From NCBI RefSeq assembly GCF_000090795.2, contig NW_003546260.1:476528-540527 (forward strand): a DNA stretch of 64,000 nt, written 5' to 3'. The stretch is from Amphimedon queenslandica. Lineage: Eukaryota; Porifera; Demospongiae; Haplosclerida; Niphatidae. Shown here in pieces: positions 11,600 through 23,880 of this stretch; position 1 is the first letter of the stretch, and the number at the start of each line of letters is the position of its first letter. The position numbers and the translations under genes are program-made. The notes under the pieces are model-generated. The model worked only from the letters and a program-made list of their open reading frames with translations. It did not search any database and had not been told where the DNA came from.

Positions 11600-13411
11600 C
11601 ACGTAATAGATCAATACGGTGTTCAGTATTTTGGTATAGTAATGTGGTATATGATGGTATTCGGTGTTCAGTATTTGGTATTGCTGATGTAATTTTACAG
11701 TAAGTAAGAAAAATTTTGCAAAATAACTAAAGACCGGTATACCGCCAAGGCCTACAAGGAACACAATCTGCTACGCAATAATTACACTTATATGTACATG
11801 TACACAATTCAGAAAGTTCTGTAATAATCAGGAGTAAAATGGATAGTGACACACTTATCTAGAAGGATCCACGAAGTATACACACACATGTAACATGTAA
11901 TAGAATGATTTTGATCAATCTCTTACTGTGATTGCATGTAATGCTTTTTAGTGGAACCAGTATAAAAATAAATGCTAGAAAGAATGTGGAACATTAAAGG
12001 GCTGAGCCTCGTAGATTAGTAGCTGCTGAAAAAGCAGAATCTTTACCTTATGTTGCTGCTAGAAAACTCTTGACTTGTTTTTTGCTTTAAGCCTTGCTAC
12101 ACTGACTTTAAAATAGCCAAGAGATATAAAAAGGCTTGCTAGTTTAGTCCAGTCAGTAACAAAGGCGACATTTGTTCGACTTTCACAGTTTATCTCAAGA
12201 AAAATAAGTTTCATAGTTACTTAATTACACCTGTAACCTTGTCAAGCAGTTGGAGAAGTCTTCGGATGCCTCATCTTGTTGCTAGGAAGCAGGAACCTCA
12301 TGACTTCTAATTCCTGTGTGTTGATCACCATTTTATTTTCTTTTAACCACTCCCACTTTCAATGAAATACCGTACACGTCTTAATTGTTGATGTGTATTA
12401 AATTTTGTTATATTTGTGCTTACCTTAAATCCATGAAATTTAAGCCACCTCTAATGCCATTCCATTGTATGTAGACTATGGCCAGAGCATGATAATTAGT
12501 TCACATGAATATTAACTTTTAAGCGCATTTCATTGAAAACGTAAAATTTTAAGCACTCAAAAAGTTGAATGTTTATGGTATTGAAATTAGAATCTATTGC
12601 ATTGCCAGGCATGTGCAGATATATTATAGAGGAGATGCGGAATACATACGTGCACATGCATACATATATATAACAAACTCTACTCATATTAGTGGGCTTT
12701 TGCCAAATTAAGTATACTGAAAAATATTAAAAACAAAGAAAAATGAAGGGATGAAATGAGGCAAATACAGCAACAGTACTAAATATTTTTTATATATTTG
12801 ATTGGAGCTGACACTTACACTTTGTGAATAATTATGTAACACATTTTTGCACAAAATGTGTTATATGCAACAATTGTTGACTAAACTGTACTAGGTCAAT
12901 TGTAACTGTTAGTGATTTTGAGGCCTTAATTCATTTAATTTTTGCTCTTCATGTGTGTACTTATTATTGTACCATGTATTGTCACTAAAATACTTTTGTT
13001 TTAGATGATGCAAGTGATACTGTGTCTAAAGAGATTAAGCTTTCTGCTACACAAGTTGAAAATGAGGGGTCAGTTTTGTGCTGTGCTGAGTGTTAGTATT
13101 ATCTTAAATGTGTTTTGAGCAATGTTGCACACATTTAGCATGCTACATTGATGCCTATTAATGCTATTATAGAAGCTTTGTTGTCTTTGTCATGGCTAAA
13201 TTTAGTCTTATGTTTTGAGTAATGACATGCTGGTATGGAGGAATCAAGTCAGCCTTTGAACATGCATGTGCTTTGTGCAATTTTTATGAAAAGCATAATA
13301 TTTTGTTGTTATTTATGTGAACCAATGTTCTTTTACTTGTTATGGAAATCTTCTTTTGAATTAAATGTACATGTATAGTATAAATATAAAAAATTAAAGA
13401 AAACAATGTTC
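11600..13411. other. AT-rich stretch without recognisable gene
   Basis: No coding domain is recognised. Two near-identical CGGTGTTCAGTATTTGGTAT-like segments lie at about 11630-11690. Near 11976, GAATGTGGAACATTAA resembles the sequence at about 42541, so it may be the end of a dispersed repeat. A short open segment after TTTTAG near 13003 could be an exon relic but is unsupported. Confidence 0.4.
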
Positions 13412-13691
13412 AGTAGGATTCTAGAGCAAATTTGTAAAAAATAATGGAATCGAAGACAGGCAGGATTTTGAACGACCAACGAAAATATATAATGAAAATC
13501 CTACTTGTGATGCAAATTCTACTCTACAATGTACTTTTGATGTTATTATGTAAGAATTGTGACTCACCTTGCAATGTAGAGTAAAATTTGTGTCATGAGT
13601 AGGATTTTCATTTCGTATTTTCGTTGGTCGTTCGGAATCTTACCTGTCCTTGTTTCCATTACTTTTTACGAATTTGCTCCAGAATCCTACT
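13412..13691. repeat. Fold-back MITE family FB1, copy 1
   Basis: This is a palindromic element of about 280 bp. It begins AGTAGGATTCTAGAGC and ends with the reverse complement (GCTCCAGAATCCTACT). The arms are about 120 bp and contain GACCAACGAAAAT and its complement ATTTTCGTTGGTC. Copies 2 (17272-17552) and 3 (32924-33087 plus 40498-40620) match it along the arms. It has no coding content. Confidence 0.8.
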
Positions 13692-14067
13692 TAACCTTGT
13701 TTTTTAGAATTTTTTTATGTTCTTGTTTGTGTTGATTTTTTAATAATATAATAATATTTCTTTAGTTGCAATTGTGATACTTGTTAATGTTACACAAGCA
13801 ATAATTTTCTCTATTATTATTATTATTATCATTGTTCTGACTTTACATCATTTATGAGAGCCGTACAGCATTGAATAGATTATGCCGAAAGAATATCAAC
13901 TATACTGATGACAAGTGAAATTATTACTAGTCTTGACACAAGTCCTCATTCAAGAAGCTGAGAGCTAAGAGTGTCCATCTTCCCTGCAATGTTGTAGCTA
14001 TTCCTGTTCTTCCTGGCTGTTTTCAAGTTCAGATTATCATTGCATATCATAACATTAATTAATTAAT
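13692..14067. repeat. Dispersed repeat R1, copy A, left part
   Basis: It matches 17553-17969 over nearly its full length, including TTTATGAGAG, GAATATCAACTATACTGATGA and TTGCATATCATAACAT. The copy is interrupted by a hAT MITE at 14068 and continues from 14298 to about 14960. No protein is recognised in it. Confidence 0.75.
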
Positions 14068-14297
14068 CAGTGGTGGATCTAGGGGGGGTTCCATGGGTTC
14101 CATGGAACCCCCCCTTTGGCAGAAGAAGTTGTCTTTTTGCAGTATGTTTGGATTCTTTGCAGTCAGTTTGCAGCACTTTTCCTCCATTTTATTAGTTAAA
14201 ATTGATGAGCCACATCCAAATTTTAATTAAAATTAATGAGCCACACCTACTAAAGTGAAATGAAACCCCCCTTTTAATTTTTCTAGATCCGCCAGTG
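14068..14297. mobile_element. hAT-type MITE, 230 bp, in R1
   Basis: The left end is CAGTGGTGGATCTAG and the right end is the complement of CACTGGCGGATCTAG. G-runs are just inside both ends, and CCATGG palindromes lie near the left one. CAGTGGCGGATC-type ends are typical of hAT elements. The flanks are both TTAATT-rich, consistent with an 8-bp duplication that has drifted. R1 copy B lacks this insert at the matching site. Confidence 0.7.
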
Positions 14298-14965
14298 TTA
14301 ATTGTTTGTATTTTAAAATAAAATAAAATCACACACTTGATAAAACAGTAACATGAAAGATTAATAGCTTCTCTAAGCTGGAAACCTCCACTAAAGTATT
14401 ACAGTTGATTCCAAGCATTGCTAGGTAAAAAAATAACCTGCTTCCGGAGCTACAGATCTGAGCATGCATGACTCACCCAAATTTTGGAGCACATGCTTCT
14501 TTAATGAACAAAATGGCGGCGTGCAGCTAAGATGGTATGATCTAGCAGTCACAGACTCACTTTTTTCTTTCTTGGAAGAATGATTTGATGGGACATGGAC
14601 CTGTGCATAGACTGTTGGAGTAGATTGGTGTAAGAATTGTCCTTATACCACCAGTCAATATTGAGATTCAGACTGACAACTGGATTAACAGGACTTCTTG
14701 ATGAAGATGAAGATAAAAAAGGTGGCTGAACAAAATGGCTGTTTTCACAATTTTTGATTTTCATCTTACGCTCGGTTTAGAGCCATGCCAGTGGTACCAA
14801 TTGAGTCCTCTGGTCAAGATAAGGTCCTCTATAAAGTCTGGTAAGCATAAGAGCTCATTTTCCCAGTATAATAGCAAGGCTGCAAAAGTTGTGGCAGCCA
14901 TTTTGTTTGGGGGTGAATCCTACTTAGTAACGCTACCGCTTTACTAATATTTGATTTTTGCCTAC
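14298..14965. repeat. Dispersed repeat R1, copy A, right part with hairpin end
   Basis: It aligns with 25689-26262 (copy B) and, inverted, with about 32530-32640 (copy C). It ends CTTAGTAACGCTACCGCTTTACTAATA. The last bases can form a hairpin (AGTAACGC...GCGTTACT in better-kept copies). Weak ORFs here are not conserved between copies. Confidence 0.7.
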
Positions 14966-15700
14966 GAGTGAAATAATATTGCTTACTTAGGATTAACAAA
15001 GCAGAAGCAAATTTTGAGGTGTCAGGAAAACTTGCAGCTGATAACAATACAGTTGGGGTATTTGATATTTTATTGCTAAAAATTGGTTTTAAGTTTTTTC
15101 TAGGGGGTTTTGATAAATTACACTGAGCCTAAAGAGGCAAGAATTCCGAAAACAAAATGGCGATTGTATGAATTTAAAGGCGATAAAAATACAAGTAATG
15201 ATGTAATGTACATGTTCATGCACACTTGATAGTTCATTTATTGTTTTTTTAGGCACATTATATATACACAGACAAAGTGCTTATTTGATAGGACGTGATC
15301 GGAAAGTAATTGATTTATACATGTACCCTAATAACTATATAAGTATTGTAAAATACACTGCATTGAAGTTTGCAATGAGGCTGTCATATATTTTGTGTTT
15401 TCATGGTTTGGTGATTGGTGTACATTATATTGACCTAAGTATTTTATTTGTCTTACTGTGGTGTAAAATAAAGCTCAATCCCTCTTTCATTCACAGAAGA
15501 GATGACTCTGGGAAGTTTTATAGTTCCTCTTTCCTACCTGTATATTGCCATATTTATTTTTATTATTGTGGTTTTACATTAACTATTTATACAGTTTCTA
15601 AGGTGATATTGCCTATTTTTAGAGAGCATCCTGTTACTTCTACATCCCTCTACAGCATTCTTAATTATTATTTGTTTTAGCCTCTATTATTCATTGGTAG
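14966..15700. other. AT-rich stretch without recognisable gene
   Basis: A 131-codon open frame (15285-15680, plus) is hydrophobic and AT-driven, with no recognised family. I treat it as chance. Nothing else is supported here. Confidence 0.4.
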
Positions 15701-15706
15701 GGTAAC

Positions 15707-17260
15707 TACTGTAAAGCGGAAAATTTTTGTGCCCCAAAATTTTCGTGGATTTCATGGTTAGCCTTACAACCACGAAAAATTTTGCCACAAAATTTTTGAC
15801 TATTAATATGGCCCACTCTTCACGTAGGCACACGTGTCTCACTACTTTAAAATGTCTACAATCCTCCAATATTTTAAAAAGAAGAATACGCTGCCAGACC
15901 CTCACGGTGCTCTTTCTAGAAAGATGCCTTCTTCTTCAATAGCCACCACAAATTGTAAAGTGAAGGCTGTGATGGAAGAAATGAAATCCTCGGCGAAACA
16001 GCCTACCAACCAATCTGCCAACCGATGTGCCAGAGGGCCATACAAGAAGTACACTGCTGGACAAAAGGCCCAGATTGGCAAAAGAGCAGCGGAAATAGAA
16101 ATAGTTTCTACTATTAATCATTTTTGCAGAAGTTATCCCAACTTAAAGGAAAGCACTTTATGTGATTAAAGAAACATCTACCTACTTGAATTGAAAAAAA
16201 AATAAAATGAAGGTGATGATTCTCTGGTAAAAGAACTAACAGGGAAAAAATGAGGCTGACCTCTAACTATTGGAGAAGATTTTGATACGCAAAGTTCATG
16301 AATATATAAGCAATGTATGTGATAATAGAGGTGTCGTAAATACAGCTATTGTAATCAGCTGTGCCGACGTAATTATAATGAATAGTCACAGTTGTTTACT
16401 TGCTAGCAATGGAGGACATATATCATTGACAAGACACTGGGAAAAATACATTTTATTGAATGGGGCTAGTAAAGCGAAAAGGAACAACCAAAGCTAAAGT
16501 CTTGGTGGAGGATTTTGATGTTTTAAGGCTCAATTGCTGTCGGATATAAAAGCTGTTATGGAAATGTAGGAAGTTCCTCCTGCTTTGGTCATTAATTGGG
16601 ACCAAACTGGTATAAATTATGTACCAGTATCAGCTTAGACAATAGCAAAAGAGGGATCCAAGAGAGTTGAGATTAGTGGAATAGACAATAAGAGACAGAT
16701 TACTGGTGTGTTTGGCTGTAGCATGGATGGAGATTTCCTACCAATTCGACTAGGGAAAAACACCTAGATGTATTCCATCGTTTAATTTCCCTCCAGACTG
16801 GGATATCACCTTCACTCATAATCACTGGTGTAACGAGAGAACAGTGAAAGATTACATTGGAAGATACTGGTACCTTACATAAATAGAAAGAGAAAGGAAC
16901 TCAAGTTCAAGGCTGATCATCATGCTTTAGTAATTTACGATGTATTTAGAGGTCAATGCGCACAGGAAATTTTAGAACTGCTAGACACAAGTAATACTGA
17001 TGTTGTTTTTGTCCCTCCTAACTGTACTGATTGCTTACAGCTGCTGGATGCAAGTTTAAATAAACCTGCAAAGGCCTTTTTACATGACAAGTTCTAGGAA
17101 CGGTACACAAAACAAGTTTGTAAGCAGCTGAAAGAAGGAGAGAAAACGATGATTGATGTACGATTGAGTGTAATGAAGCCTTTGGGAGCAAAGTGGTTGA
17201 TTGGCGTGCATGATTATTATAAGTTTAAACCAGATATTAAAGAACATGAAAGTTTAAAAA
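15707..17260 (+). pseudogene. pogo/jerky-type (DDE_1) transposase, degraded
   Basis: This is a decayed Tc1/mariner-superfamily transposase of the pogo branch. The left end (ACTGTAAAGCGGAAAATTTT at about 15708) looks like a pogo-type terminus. The coding track opens with MSSSIATTNCK...GPYKKYTAGQKAQIGKRAAE...HFCRSYPNLKESTLCD (about 15930-16165), a Psq/HTH-like DNA-binding region. LASNGGHISLTRHW follows (about 16400). The catalytic core is readable in pieces. VINWDQTGINYVPVS at about 16580 gives the first Asp, and VIYDVFRGQCAQEILELLD at about 16930 gives the second. VPPNCTDCLQLLDASLNKPAK at about 17010-17075 gives the third. The expected QPLD is QLLD. Stops and frame changes separate the pieces. 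The track stops near 17260, where FB1 copy 2 begins. Confidence 0.8.
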
Positions 17261-17271
17261 AGACAAGGCTA

Positions 17272-17552
17272 AGTAGGATTCTAGAGCAAATTCATAAAAA
17301 AGTAATGGAAACAAGGACAGGTAGGATTCTGAACGACCAACGAAAATACGAAGTGAAAATCCTACTCGTGACGTAAATTCTATTGTAAATTGTACTTTCA
17401 ATATTATTTTTAAAGAAATTATTTATCACCTTGCAATGTAGAGTAGAATTTGCATCTCAAGTAGGATTTTCACTTTGTATTTTCGTTGGTCGCTTGGAAT
17501 CCTACCTGTCCTTGTTTCCATTACTTTTTTAATTTGCTCTAGAATCCAGCAT
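17272..17552. repeat. Fold-back MITE family FB1, copy 2
   Basis: This is the same palindrome as at 13412-13691, starting AGTAGGATTCTAGAGC. It sits directly after the pogo-type transposase remnant and before R1 copy B. Either FB1 is part of the larger repeat or it entered the ancestor of both R1 copies, because it has the same position relative to R1 in copies A and B. Confidence 0.8.
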
Positions 17553-17969
17553 AGCCTTGTTTTTTTAAAAATTTTTTATGTTCTTGTTTGTGTTCATTTT
17601 AAAATAATATTTATAGTATTTTTTTAGTTACCATTGTGATACATGTTGATTTTACACAGACAATAATTTTCTTTATTATTATTATCATTGTTATGACTTC
17701 ACAGCATTTATGAGAGATAGCATTGAATAGATATGCTGAAGGAATATCAACTATACTGATGACAAGTGAAATTAATACTAGTCTTGACGCAAGTCCTTGT
17801 TCAAGAAGCTGTGAGTGTTTATCTTCCCTGCATTTCTGTAGCTATATTCCTGTTCCTCCAGGCTATTGTCAAGCTCATATTAATTATCATTGCATATCAT
17901 AACATAAGATAATTAATTTTTGTTTTTTAGAATAAAATACAATCACACACTTGATAAAACAGTAACATG
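17553..17969. repeat. Dispersed repeat R1, copy B, left part
   Basis: It aligns with 13692-14360. It stops at CAGTAACATG, where the Kolobok/Mutator-like element entered with its TTAA. The matching right part resumes at 25689 (TACCTTCTCTTAGCTGG). Confidence 0.8.
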
Positions 17970-18111
17970 TTAAGGGGGCGGGTGAACTTTTTAAATTATA
18001 TTCATAGTTTTATTAATTGATTAACTTATACCACCCATGCAATAAAAAATTAAATTCAATTATTGCGTGTGCAAGTAAACAGCTGAGCCAGAAAATGGTC
18101 TGTTGCGATCA

Positions 18112-20066
18112 TGGACTCTTCTAAAGACTTTGGCGATGACTCAGCTGGCTTTTTTTCAAAGCCATCATTCCAAAGATGATTCAACCGGCTTTTTTCAAAG
18201 CCATGATTCCAGTGATAATCCAACCGGCTTTTTTCAAAGCTATCCCAATGATACTGAAAGGAAGAAATCTTGTGCTGAAACATACCTGGTATATATGCAT
18301 GATTATTATTATTGTATCATTGAATTTTATTTAAAAATAATTATAATTTAGGTAACACCATCAAAAAAGAGAAAAGTACCTGGAATTAGCACTCTATTTA
18401 GAAAAAGAAAGAATGCCTTGGCCACGGCTAGGAAAACGAAGGAAATCTATTGCACGGTTGCAGCAGCTACCACAGAAGCAACTGCACCCCACCTTGAGCC
18501 AGAAGCAGCAGCACGATGTAGCTGTAGCAATGAAGTAACTGTGGCAGGGTACAGAATCACGAATATTGAGGAACTATCGAAACAAATTCTAAAAATGTCG
18601 GGACATAGTGCTTCATGTAGTGCCCAGTGCAGACTAATTGAGGAGCGTAAGATGTGTAGGCTGGCTCACAAATTAGTTGTTAAATGCATAAAATGTAAAT
18701 CTTTTTTCACAATTGAATCGTCCGAGAAAACCACACTGAAAGTTGGAAGCCGAGGGTGGAGGGTGAATACAGCAGCAGTTCTTGGTCAGATTAGTACAGG
18801 AGGAGGTCTCTCACATCTCAATCAAACATTAGCTGTACTGGGCGTTCCTGGTATGAATAAGAAGCTATATTCAAAAACCGAAAATTACATTCGGTCCGAG
18901 ATGGGAAAGCAACTGGTACAAAGTATGTCAGATGCTGCAAAGGCTGAAAAAGCCCATGCCTTTGCTACTGGGTCTTACCATCAAGGTGTACCAGCAGTAA
19001 AAGTTGTTGTTGATGGTGGCTGGTTAAAAAGGAACGCATAAACACACTTATAATGCAAAAAGTGGTGTTGCAGTTGTATTTGGCCATTTCTCGAAAAAAC
19101 TCATGTTTCTTTGAGTTCGCAACAAATTTTGCTCTGTTTGTGCTATACACAAGAACAGAGATGAGGATCCACCCAGCCATAAATGTTTTAAAAACTGGGA
19201 TGGTTCTTCAGCCATCCAGGGAATCTGGTATTATATGTGAAGGATTCTGTCTTTCTGAATCTCAGTATGGTATGCGATACCTGTTTGTTGTTGGTGATGG
19301 TGATAGCTCTGTCATGGCTAATCTTCATTCCTCCGTATTGTATGGCATATTTGTCCAAATAATTGAATGTACTAATCATGCATGCAAAGCATACAGATCA
19401 AGGTTGGAGCAGTTAGTAAAAGATCGTCCACAATACTTAGGAAGAGGTGGTTTGACAAAAAGCATAATACAACATCTTACGGTTGGAGCTCGCATTGCCA
19501 TTCCCTATCATAGCAAAGATAAAAATGTAGCTCAACTTCGAGAAGATCTTCGCAACGGGCCTTCTCATGTTCTTGGTGACCATCATAAATGTGGAGCTTA
19601 TTTTTGTAACCAGCTGTCAAATGCTAGAGATACAGATGACGATACTGAAATGATATCTTTGTCACTGGAGAACAATGAGAGTAATGCAACAATTGTTGAC
19701 ACCCTTGAAGCCATCATTGTCAGTGAGATTCAGGACAGTGTAATTACTGAGGAAATGGAGGTTGATGCATGAAGTGCATGTTCTGGAATGGTACATTTGC
19801 TGCCAGAAGGTTTGTTTGCCAGAGTCCTTGCTTGTGGTGATAGGTTAGTCATCCTTTCTGAACACCTGATACACAATGAAACTAGTAAACTTGCAGAATG
19901 TTATATGTCCATACTGGCATTATATGATGGTGGTAAACAAGTAAATTGGATACAATCAGGTTCTTTTCAGCATTGTTGCTATGCTGCAGGACTAAGAGTT
20001 CAGAATGGTCCAGGATGATTAAGTAGGACACTATCAGACATTACTAATACTGAACCTGAAAAGGTA
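18112..20066 (+). pseudogene. Mutator-like transposase with GFFQS repeats and NLS
   Basis: This is the transposase of the TTAA element, now broken. Exon 1 (about 18112-18288) encodes three tandem motifs D(S/N)xGFFQS(H/Y) separated by Ser/Asp-rich links, and ends at a CTG|GTATAT donor. After a TTTAG acceptor (about 18351) the next exon begins VTPSKKRKVPG, a clear nuclear localisation signal. Then come CSCSNEVTVAGYRI and KCIKCKSFF, a possible zinc-binding pair. The catalytic domain has VKVVVDGGWLKRNA (about 18995-19040), RYLFVVGDGDSSV (about 19280) and IECTNHACKAY (about 19365). It continues with LGDHHKCGAYFC (about 19570), and LAECYMSI...GGKQVNW (about 19890-19950). The order matches the domain Pfam calls Mutator-like transposase in cnidarian and arthropod proteins. 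Frame changes near 19040 and stops near 19770 and 20018 break it. Confidence 0.72.
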
Positions 20067-20539
20067 TAGAAATACATGTAATTATAATTAGATGTATTTA
20101 ATTAAATTTTATGATTGAATTTTATAAATAATGTTATAAATTAAATTTCTAAGTTTTGGTTCTTACATCGTACATAAAACAAAAAGAAGATAAACTAGCA
20201 AAGGATGCGTCAAGAAAATAAACACCAGACTACATTAAACAATGAAAAAAGCCAAGTATAGCTTAACCAGTTCTAGTCAGCAAAACCCAGATTACGGTAT
20301 AAATGCACAACAACTTGATGTCTTGAAAGAAGAGCTTTCAAGATTGTGTGTAGAGTTCTTCCGTAGAGAGGTAAATGTCGATCAACAAAAGGCTACCATT
20401 GTAGAGGAGCAAACACAATTGCAATTGGATGATAGCCTTTGGTTCCGGCAGAGACAGCTACAATTAACAGCATCAAATTTTGAAAAAGTAGCACGTAGAA
20501 GATCTACTACTCTTGCAGACTTAAAATGTTGCACAGGGC

Positions 20540-23500
20540 AGCAATTAAAGGGGCGTGCGAAGCGTGCCGTGATTTTGGCCACATACCTTTTTATGCTGGT
20601 TAAATGGCGTTTTCCTTTATTTTCGTAAATTACGGGTGTGGGTGTGGTCAAGATAATTTCAAGCATACTGGTATTTCTGACGACTTCTCATGGCTCCTTG
20701 AAGCACTGGAAACTGTTGAGATCATGATCAGGCGGCTAGATAACTTTGTTAAGAGGCTTGGTAGTGGTGCAAGAGTCAAGGATTAGAGTGATTTTTTTTG
20801 AGCCCAGCCATGAGCATAGATATACAACTGCCATGAGGGGGGTGCTCAAGCCCCGGGCCCCTCAGCCCCCCTTGGATACGCTAGTACTAGTGCTATAGTG
20901 ATTAGATAAATGGGTGTGATTTATATTAAAGGCATGCAGCTAGTTACTGTAATAGTTATTATAATTATTATTTTATTATTAACAATAAAGTAATTGTTAA
21001 GAGAGTTGGAAGAACGGCTGTAATTTACTTGTCTAAAACAAAGCAATCCTACTGTTGTTGTGAGTCTCAGCGAACTTGATAACTAAATTGTCTATTTGAT
21101 TCCACAAATTAGAAGAAAGGTGTCTTTCTATGTAGAGCAGAGCAAGGTTGGAGAGTCGAGTTTGGGACATTGTTGAGCGTAGATAAGTTTTTATCCTCCT
21201 AAGTGACGAAATCTTCTTTCAGCAGTTGCAGAGCTCACTCCAATTGTCACAGCTATCTGGTAGCATTTTATGGTTGCTGGGAAACCCTCAAGAACTTCTG
21301 AAACCAGTTGATAAGCTTTGTGTAAAGAATTGGAGGAGCGGCAGAGATTGGGATCATGATCACAAAGAAACCCTTTCACAACAGATGCCTCAGCCTCCAT
21401 GGCCAGCTCGTCAATACCATAGTGAAGTAAAAAGGACTCAAAGTTGAGAGACTGAGAAAGAGATTAGAATTTGGAACTAATGCTTCCAGTGCAGTTAGGA
21501 GGGACAAGTTTAGCTCACTGAATCTGTTGCCCATTTCTTGTAGTAAGATGTCAAGTGTGCTATAGTAGACCTGAGTTCAATAGTCCTCAGTACATGTTGC
21601 TCTTTGTGATACACTTGCTGAGTCTACTATAAAACCATCCAGTTTTCGAGACATTATGGGAGTACGTCTTGGTCTTGGTGGAGCAACTGATAAACCATTC
21701 TTCTCAGCTATACCGATTGTCTGATCCCACACTTTCTCCAGGCTGCTTCTCATTGAAGGTCAGATAATGTTGTCTTGGTGGCTTTAATGCAGCTAGCAAC
21801 AGCAGCATAGCTAATATGTTCTGCTTGTAGTAGATTGGAAAGACTATTAGTTATGCTAAAGATCTTCTCAAACAAAACGAGTGATAGAAGAAACAGAAAA
21901 CTCTTCACCTGATGCAGTAAGCCTCTGGCTTGTACTGACCTGTCATGCCTAGTATCACTGATCTCTTCTAGTGTTGCAATCAAAACAGTATACGTGGACA
22001 GCACAGCCTGAATAGAAGAGTGTCCACAGGACCATCTAGTGTCGTTCAGTTGTTTGAGCTGGATCAGTCCGTTAAGGCTCCCATACACTAGGCAACATGT
22101 TGCTAGCAACATTTGTGGTTACTTTGATCTTGTAAGCAACATGTTGCTAAAAATAGAAATCAGTTCTATTTTTGCAACAAGTTGCTCAAAAGATCAAAGA
22201 AACCACAAATGTTGCTAGCAACAAGTTGCCTGGTGTATGGAGGGCTTTAAAGTGAAGCTTTTTCTGTTTATTGATAAAGATGGCATGCGGAACAGAAGAA
22301 GAGATAAAGACATACACACTCTCCAAGAGGAAAAAGAAATCAAAGGCATGTGCAAGCTGTTTACCAGTGTTCACAAGAGCCAGATTCAGTTGGTGGGCGT
22401 AGCAGTGATTATACACTGCAGCAGGATTCGCTTCATTGATCTTCGCTTTAACACCAGTATGGCAGCCACTCATGACTGATGTGCCATCAAAGCACTGGCT
22501 AACACAATTACTTATATCAACGTCTAACTCTGCTATTGCTGTCATGATATAAGTAAAAATGGCTTCCGAATTGAGTTCATCACACTGGCTGTAGGAGATG
22601 AATCTCTCATATGTCTTGCATTGATAGACATATCTAAAGAATTCTGAGAGTTGTTCTGTTTTGCTTACATCCTTTGTTTCGTCAGCTATTAAAGTAAAGT
22701 ATTGAGCACTACGAAGCTCACTTTTAATCATTTCTTGCACGGAGCTAGTGAGGAGGGAAATCAAGCTATTCTATATGTGATGACTGAGCCAGGTAGCATG
22801 TCTTGGTCCTGATGTCAATCTGTTCTTGACTACTTCATTACTTCTACTTAAAAGTACCACAAGTGACCTGAAATTACCTGTATTAGTAGAAGTGTCCTCT
22901 GTATCAAGTACTTCTCTATGCCCTCAAAGTGGAAGTCCTTGTTGGCAAAGGTATAGTATACTCTCCAGAATTGCTTTGACATAGGCTCAATTTTCTTCAA
23001 CTGTTTTCTGTCTACCTCTACTCATGCAAGCAACCACAGAGCTATTGTTACTTACAGATGATTTGAAACTCTGCCAAGACAAAATGGCATCATGATGCTT
23101 TGAACAGAAGTGATCATGTGAGGTTAATGTACCACTCTTTCCCTTGGCGTGCTTTCAGTTACGAAAACAAATAAGTGTTAAAGAGTTGTCTGGTGCCACA
23201 TCAAAAAACCGACATGGGAAGCAAAAGACTGCATCCCTCTCAATCGAGTATTCAATCCATGGAAACTCATTATACCAGCTAACCTGAAAGCTGGATCTCC
23301 TTTTCGAGGAGCCGCCATACTCCCTATCTGGAAACTGAATAGAAGTAGGCTGTCATGGTATCTCAGATTTATCTTGAGTAATGTCAACTGGTGGAGTACG
23401 CATATGATTGGAACTACTTGTGGGAGTTGGTGCAATTGGAGGAGCTTCACTGCTTTGCTGTTGTTGGACCATGCTAGCAGAGCTAGATGATGTTGATGAT

Positions 23501-23880
23501 TCATGATCAGCAGAACTCTGACTGGAGATTCATAAAGTACCAGCTTCAGTATCAGCTGCAATAATTTATAATATTACATCCTTCATTATCACACTGATCA
23601 ACTTACAGTAATCCATTCTAGGCCTTTTAGAAATATGTGGATCAAGGAAGATTGCTTTGACATAATGTTTACTGTCTAACAAGTTAGAATCCTGAGAAGT
23701 TCTTAACTGTGTCTTGACTTATTGTTCTAGTTATAACAGCTGTTCACTTGTTATTGTTAATACTTCTGTTATGTAATATCTAGCTCTAGCTCTACACGTG
23801 CATGCTACACCCATGCATGATTTTTTTATCAAATAAAATAAAATTGAATTGTTTTAAAAAAATAATTGAGCAACCAAAAT
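20540..23880 (-). mobile_element. DUF4371-type hAT inserted in the YqaJ gene
   Basis: The minus-strand transposase runs about 23480-21015. It starts with a TTF-type zinc finger (FCFPCRFF...KHAKGKSGTLTSHDHFCSKHHDAI, about 23235-23060). The hAT core follows: FTLIADETKDVSKTEQLS, VSQCFDGTSVMSG and YNHCYAHQLNLALV (about 22700-22400), then LNDTRWSCGHSSI (about 22045). The dimerisation domain is PVSSATAERRF-like (GVSSATAERRFRHL, about 21240-21195), continuing RSTM-like to about 21020. A G/C-rich terminus (ATCCAAGGGGGGCTGAGGGG on the minus strand, about 20875) resembles a hAT end. Exact ends and duplication are not resolved. A separate GCGAAGCGTGC motif at 20555 may belong to a second insertion. Frame breaks make it inactive, and a TTAA MITE splits the core. 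Confidence 0.72.
22076..22245. mobile_element. TTAA fold-back MITE, 170 bp, inside hAT
   Basis: It has perfect TTAA duplications (22072-22075 and 22246-22249). Nearly the whole element is an inverted repeat: arms of about 80 bp share AACATGTTGCTAGCAACA-like blocks, TTTGTGGTT and TTTGATCTT, with a 5-8 base loop. Removing it joins KLHFNGLIQLKQLNDTRW in the hAT transposase. TTAA fits piggyBac- or Kolobok-driven mobility. Few mismatches between arms suggest a fairly recent insertion. Confidence 0.85.

Noticed and set aside
15285-15680. 131-codon hydrophobic open frame on the plus strand as a membrane protein
   Set aside because: AT-driven composition, no recognised family, no conserved copy, and surrounded by repeats; it is likely chance.
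22237-22479. Plus-strand 80-codon frame across the TTAA MITE border
   Set aside because: It is opposite the well-supported hAT core and crosses an insertion border.
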